Source of the DNA: Metaphire vulgaris
Taxonomy: Eukaryota > Annelida > Clitellata > Crassiclitellata > Megascolecidae
Length of the DNA stretch: 64,000 nucleotides
NCBI GenBank assembly: GCA_018105865.1
Contig: CM030863.1
Coordinates: 2,717,601 to 2,781,600, forward strand
Reading direction: 5' to 3'
Every line of letters starts with the position of its first letter. The stretch's first letter is position 1. A model generated the notes under the pieces. That model did not search any database and was not told the DNA's origin. It saw only the letters and a list, made by a program, of their open reading frames with translations. Made by a program: the position numbers and the translations under genes. Below, piece after piece: positions 58,429 through 64,000 of the stretch.

Positions 58429-58884
58429 TTCACTCACAGCCATTCAGCTAAAGGTTGAGACGATATTGTCTGGTTGCATCATTAGATGGAAGAACAAACT
58501 GTATGCCCGAAACAACGATATATTGTCATGGTGTCACTAATTTACGCTATCGAAGTCTATACACGCAGCCTAATTGAATATCGTTCGTGCAGGAGACAGT
58601 TATTTAAAAAGCCAACCTTAAAGTTCGCTCAGGGTTCATCCATAAAGTACGTACGCCCTGAGGGAGAGACGGTTGCATTCAGGGGATGTTGCGTATTCAC
58701 GGTGTGCAAACGGGGATTTTAAAATATGGCTTTTTGCGTAGGCCCTACATACTATGTATGGATGAGCTGAGCTCTCAGCCAAGAACCTAGCTCTTATGTT
58801 AGTTTCAACCTAATAATAATACAGGTATCTTCTATCGTTAACCAATAGATAAAGTTAACAACAACAGAGAAGTTAAAATGTACC

Positions 58885-59076
58885 CAGTGGCGGCTCCACC
58901 GGGGGGGGGTTAGGGAGGGCCCGTGCCCCCTTATTGAGTGTTTGGCCCTTCAGTGGCCCCCCAGTTGGGACCCTATACTTAATGCTACATACATTAAACA
59001 ACAAATGGTTGGCCCCCATGATTAGAAGTTGCCACCCCAACGGCCCCCCACTTGCAAAATCCTAGAGCCGCCACTG
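58885..59076. mobile_element. hAT-like MITE family C
   Basis: Begins CAGTGGCGGCTCCACC, ends CTAGAGCCGCCACTG. Exact duplication AATGTACC (58877-58884 and 59077-59084). Confidence 0.93.
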
Positions 59077-59130
59077 AATGTACCCTACAATGTCTAATAA
59101 AACCAGTTCGCCCTCTTTCGCTAGAATTAT

Positions 59131-59131
<1 letters not shown>

Positions 59132-59181
<50 letters not shown>
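59132..59181. repeat. GA microsatellite
   Basis: About 24 GA units, some 20 bp from the donor of the secreted-protein exon. Confidence 0.95.
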
Positions 59182-59182
<1 letters not shown>

Positions 59183-59202
59183 CTCTCAAGAGAATCTCAT
59201 AC

Positions 59203-59470
59203 CACAAAATAGGCTTCGTAGTGACCGCCATCTTTGAAAGGTTTCTTTAGGCTCCTTGCTAGCACCCTTATTATAGACCCCGATGCTGTCGGCCACGATC
59301 TTCTTAACGGCTGGGTCCTTCTCCGGATCGTCGATGCTTTCATAGCTGGGAATCGGCGGTATGGCCCCGGTGAAATTCACGTCCCGGCGGGCGTCATCGA
59401 TGCAATCGCCTGCCACCAGAACGACCAGAGACGCCACCATCAGCAGAACACCTGACATTCTGCACGTCAT
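59203..59470 (-). CDS. First exon of a small secreted, possibly cystatin-like protein
   Basis: From the ATG at 59470 (or 59458) the frame encodes a signal peptide (MSGVLLMVASLVVLVAGDC), then GAIPPIPSYESIDD and DPAVKKIVADSIGVYNKGAS. A small residue G near the mature N-terminus followed by a D-P-x-V-x-x-hh-x-x-hhxx-YN helix is the layout of cystatins (cysteine-protease inhibitors). The donor GTATGA at 59202-59197 gives phase 1. The longer frame from 59557 is rejected because it starts upstream of the TATA box. No QxVxG exon was found in the remaining window, so the cystatin assignment is tentative. Confidence 0.5.
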
Positions 59471-59533
59471 TTCTGAAACGCAGCTCCTCGTGCTGAAACT
59501 TGTATTTCGGCTCAACATCAGCAGCGCAGTTTG

Positions 59534-59541
59534 AATATATA
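59534..59541 (-). promoter_or_regulatory. TATA box of the secreted-protein gene
   Basis: GGGTATATATTCAAAC on the minus strand, about 65-75 bp upstream of the ATG, in a GC-rich context; transcription would start near 59505-59510. Confidence 0.6.
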
Positions 59542-59559
59542 CCCGCCGGTCGAACACCT

Positions 59560-60060
59560 GTGTACACCTTTATTAAATTAATCAACGTCACGTTTGTGCA
59601 AATTGGTAAAAACAACAGATATAAACAGATTGGTTTGCTGTACTTAGAGATCATTAAAGGTCTTGAAAGAGATAATAACATCGAGTGATTGATGCGCAAT
59701 GTTGACGTGTTATTGAATAGTAAATAGGAAAACATTTAATATAATCTATTAACAAGTAATCTAGTCTTCTCATTTATTCAAAAATATTTGGAAATTGATG
59801 TTTTGAAACGCTCTGAACTTAGTCGGAAGACGAAGCATGACGAAGGGATAAGCCTATGATTGATTTGTTTTAATTAGAATTGCCAAAAGACGAAATTCTA
59901 CCGTAAATTCCTAATCTCAATAAATACAATTTTCCCTGATTTTCTTAAGTTCTAACACTCAGTCCCTTCTAATATGAATTAGTAGTGGTGGTCATGACCG
60001 TTTGTGGTCGTGCCTATGACCGTAATCAGCATTGGCGAAACTTTGATGAAGATATGGAGA
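59560..60060. other. No gene seen
   Basis: AT-rich, unassigned. Confidence 0.4.
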
Positions 60061-60061
60061 T

Positions 60062-60343
60062 CAGGTCACAAATCTGAGAATGATATTGCAAAGAGCAAAT
60101 GAACATCAAAGATCACTTTGTCTCTGCTTTGTAGATTGCAAAAAGGCTTTTGACACAACATCCCATGAAAGACCATGGACAATAGTGACTGACATGGGTT
60201 TTTCACGACATATCACAGATCTAATTGTCAAACTACAGTATATACTTTATATAGTGCTTTTACTATCTAGCTTAATTAAATTTGTGTAAAGCGCCTTTGA
60301 CTCTGATATATGTCATGCATACGGCGCTGTGTAAATTGTCTAA

Positions 60344-60412
<69 letters not shown>

Positions 60413-60499
60413 AAACAGCAGAATGCAGATGGTTACATCAGATGGTTACATCAGTGGTTTTCACACAGGCTTACTTAGCCTCCTAAACCACTGAGATCA

Positions 60500-60561
<62 letters not shown>

Positions 60562-60670
60562 GGCCAATGTAAGAATCGCTGAAACATCAAAATGGTTCAA
60601 GATTGGGAAAGGCGTAAGACAAGACTGCATATTGTCGCCATACTTAGGCCCTATTCAATTTATTTTGGAA
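60062..60670 (+). pseudogene. LINE reverse-transcriptase core, split by repeats
   Basis: 60110-60240 encodes LCFVDCKKAFDTTSHERPW and GFSRHITDLIVKL (RT block with the first catalytic-region Asp). 60575-60665 encodes WFKIGKGVRQDCILSPYL (next RT block). Between them are a CR1-type 3' stem (60290-60340), an AAT array (60343-60410), a LINE-T 3' end (60422-60500) and an ATT array (60500-60560), all inserted later. Confidence 0.8.
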
Positions 60671-61070
60671 ATAATCATGGAGGGCGCCACAAGCCAAATA
60701 TTGGGTGGGCCAACATGGCCAATATTTCAGAAGAGCGATGAAACGAATTAAAACCACATATTCTTGTGTCCCCATCTTTGTTGTGTCAAACCGTACTAGA
60801 ATTGACAATATATTCTGTCTCAATTTTTTTCTAGAGCTTTCGAAATGCCACAAAAAATAATGAACCATTTGAAACGACACTATACAAAGTCTTTCAGAAA
60901 TCTATTCTCTATCAACTGTCTAAAAAATAAATCGAGAGATAAGATGGCGCTTAAGAGAGCTGGTTTCTTCTATTACAGGTTTTATAGACCACAAAATATT
61001 ATAAAATTGATATCCTGTTTGAAATTGGACAATGCAAGGACTAGTGTTGCAGTAGTATAAGGGAGGGAGG
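60670..61070. other. No gene seen
   Basis: Unassigned sequence before a CTA array. Confidence 0.4.
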
Positions 61071-61227
<157 letters not shown>

Positions 61228-61239
61228 AAGGGCAGACCT

Positions 61240-61898
61240 GACATTAATGGGATCAACAGGTGGGGGTGGCGAACACCGAAGGCGAAACAGGCTCCAGATA
61301 AGGTTTTATCGGCAATACCCCAGAGGGTTAATTAAGGACGAAGAGTTGCTGTCGCCTCCGACGTTGTCACGGTAACTTAAACAACTGCATTGATGTATGT
61401 CAGAATCTGGTATTAATAAAGAAAGGCCCCAGAGGAAGACACTCGGACGGTCAGAGGAAGGGGGGGGGAGAGGCGCCGGCAGGGGCGGTAGAGTTTTGAC
61501 CGTTAGGGGCGGTAGAGTTTTGACCGTTAGAGGGCGGTCGGGTTTTTGACCGTTAGAGGGCAGTAGAGCTTTTGACCGCTAGAGGGCAGTCGGGTTTTTG
61601 ACCGCGAAGAGTCGGTGTTTAGCGCGGGTGGCGAGCAGTCGAAAAAGGCTCGAAGAGTGTCTTCTAATCTACTGGCCGTAAAAAGGAACTCGTGTTAATT
61701 TCAATGAAGCGCTAGGGCGATACTCAACAACAACTACAATATCATCTCAAACAACATTAATCCTAAGGAACGTCAACTCGTAAAGGGACTATTCAAAAGA
61801 CAACATTAACCTTTATACGTTAAAGGTGGTAGAGAACTTTTCTTCGATCCGAAAAACCGTACCTCCGCTTCCAGCGAAAGAAAAAGAAACAGCTTCAC
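61240..61898 (+). mobile_element. Ty3/Gypsy element: probable 5' LTR and leader
   Basis: Lies directly upstream of gag. AATAAA at about 61416-61422 would be the LTR polyadenylation signal. TGGCGAGCAGTCGAA at about 61628 is a candidate primer-binding site. 61470-61612 is a tandem repeat. The LTR borders cannot be fixed because the 3' LTR is outside the window. Confidence 0.5.
61470..61612 (+). repeat. Tandem repeat of about 28-31 bp in the Gypsy leader
   Basis: Five units of GGGCGGTAGAGTTTTGACCG-like sequence followed by TTAGA or CTAGA. Confidence 0.9.
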
Positions 61899-62960
61899 AT
61901 GAGCCAGACTGCAGATGATCTGAACTGTCGGAATCTGCGTAGCCGCCGAATACAGAACGACGAACGAGCGCCATCTTTTCATAGCCGCGGAGCTGACAAT
62001 TCAAATCCGGTTAGCGTTTCGGAAGGCGTAACAACGAACAACATGGCGGTCTTCACAAATCTTGCTGCCCTGAACTCATTTTCCGGTAGGCCTGAAGAAG
62101 ACGTGTTAGACTTTTTGAAGCTCTTCGAATTGTGGGCGAACGTTCAGAAAGCGGACGACACGATTCTTCGATCAGCGTTGCCGCTTTTTCTAAAAGATGG
62201 AGCCTCGGCGTGGTACGATACGCAACACCAGGACATAAAAGAATCGTACGCAGAATTGAAGAAGGCCCTACTGAAGCGTTACGACCAACAAGAAGCCCAA
62301 GCGTGGCAAGCCATGGCGGAGCTATGGCAGATGAAACAAGCGGCAGAACAATCCACGGACGACTACGTGACAGCGATCCTTCGAGCGGGGCAACGGATCA
62401 AGGTCAGCGAAAGCCAAATCTACGCCATCGTGCTGAACGGCCTGCGACCAGCAATACGGCAACACGTGGTGCAGCATCCGCTGTCGACGCTGGACGATGT
62501 GAGACACTGGGGGCGCGTCACGGAGCTCTCGTTGAGGGACAACGCGAGCGCTTCGTCAACTCTCGAGGCCTCCGTGAAGGAGCTAACCGCCGGCCTCACC
62601 GAAGGGCTCCGCCAGCTGCGAATCCATACGGTCGGATCGTCATCGAGGCCGAGATCGCCTTCCAGCGACGTTCAGAACCGCGTCCACTTCCAGCAGGACG
62701 CCGGCCGACGATCGCCATCCTACGACGACGAATTCGACCGTCGACGTCCAGCCGAAAAGAACTGGCGCAATCCAAACCCGGGAAGCAGAAGCCGAGGATA
62801 CAACCAGGTAGCTTCTTTCCGTTGCAATAATTGCGGGGGGAGCCACTCAAGAAACAATATATGCCCCGCCAAGGACAAAACATGTTTTTATTGTAATAGA
62901 AGGGGGCACCTCCAGTCAGTTTGCCGCACGGCTCGCTCCGCGCGGGGGTACCGGCAATAG
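61899..62960 (+). CDS. gag: Ty3/Gypsy gag polyprotein
   Basis: 353 residues. The N-terminal two-thirds resemble retrotransposon gag capsid (LKLFELWANVQKADD, GASAWYDTQHQDIKESYAEL, LKKALLKRYD). The C-terminal part is basic and ends with two CCHC zinc knuckles: C-x2-C-x3-H-x5-C at about 314-327 and CFYCNRRGHLQSVC at about 334-347. It packages element RNA into intracellular particles. The frame ends at a single TAG; the protease frame continues in phase directly afterwards, which suggests stop-codon readthrough. Confidence 0.87.
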   Translation: MSQTADDLNCRNLRSRRIQNDERAPSFHSRGADNSNPVSVSEGVTTNNMAVFTNLAALNSFSGRPEEDVLDFLKLFELWANVQKADDTILRSALPLFLKDGASAWYDTQHQDIKESYAELKKALLKRYDQQEAQAWQAMAELWQMKQAAEQSTDDYVTAILRAGQRIKVSESQIYAIVLNGLRPAIRQHVVQHPLSTLDDVRHWGRVTELSLRDNASASSTLEASVKELTAGLTEGLRQLRIHTVGSSSRPRSPSSDVQNRVHFQQDAGRRSPSYDDEFDRRRPAEKNWRNPNPGSRSRGYNQVASFRCNNCGGSHSRNNICPAKDKTCFYCNRRGHLQSVCRTARSARGYRQ

Positions 62961-63326
62961 GATTGGTCACCCGTCCATGGGACTGAGATGGACAGGGTCG
63001 ACTCAGGTTCGCAGTCAGTCTCATTCAGTCGTAACATTATTTCTGTAAATATATATCGTATTAAAACGCATGCATTAATAGACAGTGGAGCATTTTGCTC
63101 GATTGCATCGGCTAATTTTGTCAAAAGGCTGGCAGTTCCGATGCGACACCTGGAGGAGGGCGACATTAAGACTGTGCATTTGGCTGACGGGAAGCCTGTC
63201 AAAGTTTTGGGGCGAGTTGAGTTTACCGTCAAAATTAACGGGTTGGCTATTCCGTGCGAGTGTCGCGTCCTGCCAGATGTCGCATACGATCTGATTTTAG
63301 GATTAGATTTTTTTGGAAGCCAATAA
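62961..63326 (+). CDS. Ty3/Gypsy aspartic protease region
   Basis: Same frame as gag after the TAG at 62958-62960. Contains the retropepsin active-site word ALIDSGAFCSI (about 63065-63097) and the closing DLILGLDFF (about 63289-63315). The frame meets a stop at 63326 after a run of seven T. Confidence 0.82.
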   Translation, partial: DWSPVHGTEMDRVDSGSQSVSFSRNIISVNIYRIKTHALIDSGAFCSIASANFVKRLAVPMRHLEEGDIKTVHLADGKPVKVLGRVEFTVKINGLAIPCECRVLPDVAYDLILGLDFFGSQ

Positions 63327-64000
63327 GGCTCAGATAGATTTTGGAAATAAAATAATAACATTTCATGACAACCTGACTGTTGCCTCACTAATTCAACCAA
63401 AAAACGAATGCAATGTGCTGTTTCCGAAAAAATCCACGGTTTTACCGCCGCACTCAGAGGTTTTGGTGCCCATGGCGGTTCCTAAGAATGTCAGTCAACA
63501 ACTGTGCCTGATAGAACCACTGCCGCCGCAGCGTCAGCAGAAATTCTTAGCTGCACGAGGACTTGTCAACACGGACTCAACTACTACAGTGTGCAAGGTC
63601 CTTAATCCAACCGATCGAGTACTCTGGCTATCGCATCGCAGACCATTGGCTTCCATCGAACCAGTGCAACCATCGCAGGTTCACAGCGAAGCAACGAAGC
63701 GTCAGGACACAGACAACGTGTAGGAGCTACAGAAGGACGCAATGCAACGCACCCCACGTTGGAAGAACTAGGACTGGCATACCATTCGGCGTCGTTGTCA
63801 CTTGAAGAAAATCAGCAGCTAAAGGCTCTTTTTGGAAAAGAACATCGACGTATTCGCAAAGTCATTAGATGACTTACCCGGAACAACACTGGCGAAGCAC
63901 ACAATCCATACGTCTACAGAGGCACCGATCAGGCAACGATGTTATCGACATTCAGCGGAAGCAAAGAGAGAAATCGAACGCCAAGTGGAGCAGATGTTAG
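63313..64000 (+). pseudogene. Ty3/Gypsy pol: linker and start of reverse transcriptase, broken
   Basis: The frame at 63313-63723 continues pol (NKAQIDFGNKIITFHDNL, PHSEVLVPMAVPKNVSQQ), shifted from the protease frame at the T run near 63308-63314. It ends in a stop at 63723. The RT start appears in later frames: LGLAYHSASLSLEENQQ (about 63767-63820), then NIDVFAKSLDDLPGTTLAKH and REIERQVEQML to the window end. At least three frame changes indicate decay or sequence errors. The rest of RT, RNase H, integrase and the 3' LTR lie outside. Confidence 0.8.

Overview
The window is invertebrate animal nuclear DNA, probably from a marine bilaterian; the phylum cannot be settled from sequence alone. 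Host genes are either large intronless ORFs or short exons with clean GT/AG borders. The rest is dense with trinucleotide microsatellites (ATT, CTA, TCA, CTG), CR1/RTE-type LINE remnants, tRNA- and 5S-headed SINEs, and many short non-autonomous DNA transposons with 8-bp target-site duplications.

Host genes. (1) 1.8-17.9 kb holds three intronless Mab-21-domain genes (cGAS/Mab-21 nucleotidyltransferase-fold superfamily): A (1819-3864, +), B (11258-13324, +) and C (17878-15775, -, with one frameshift). A and B are well diverged at both ends but share a 558-bp block with only five differences, which points to recent gene conversion. (2) 26.2-38.9 kb holds an otopetrin-type proton channel gene on the minus strand. 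I could assemble it as six exons whose phases all agree, giving 12 membrane segments. One reading-frame break lies in a CAC repeat of the last exon, a decayed duplicate of exon 4 sits in intron 4, and a duplicated piece of the exon 6 acceptor lies downstream of the gene. (3) 59.2-59.5 kb, minus strand, carries the TATA-driven first exon of a small secreted, possibly cystatin-like protein.

Mobile DNA. 1-0.7 kb, 10.1-10.5, 21.5-22.2, 31.5-32.0, 56.5-57.3 and 60.1-60.7 kb are LINE reverse-transcriptase ORF remnants. 54.1-56.5 kb is a decayed Tc1-like transposon with terminal inverted repeats. 61.2-64.0 kb is the 5' part of a Ty3/Gypsy LTR element (gag, protease, start of RT) cut by the window end. 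At least nine families of hAT-like MITEs occur, many with exact 8-bp duplications. Several otherwise different families share an internal 20-bp motif. Three short TTAA-bounded elements and two palindromic TA-bounded elements are also present.

Architecture. Many ATT/AAT microsatellites begin exactly at LINE 3' ends, and one SINE family has the same 3' tail as one of these LINEs. A separate SINE body occurs behind both a tRNA-like head and a 5S-rRNA-like head. The largest single repeat is a perfect TCA array of about 973 bp inside otopetrin intron 2.
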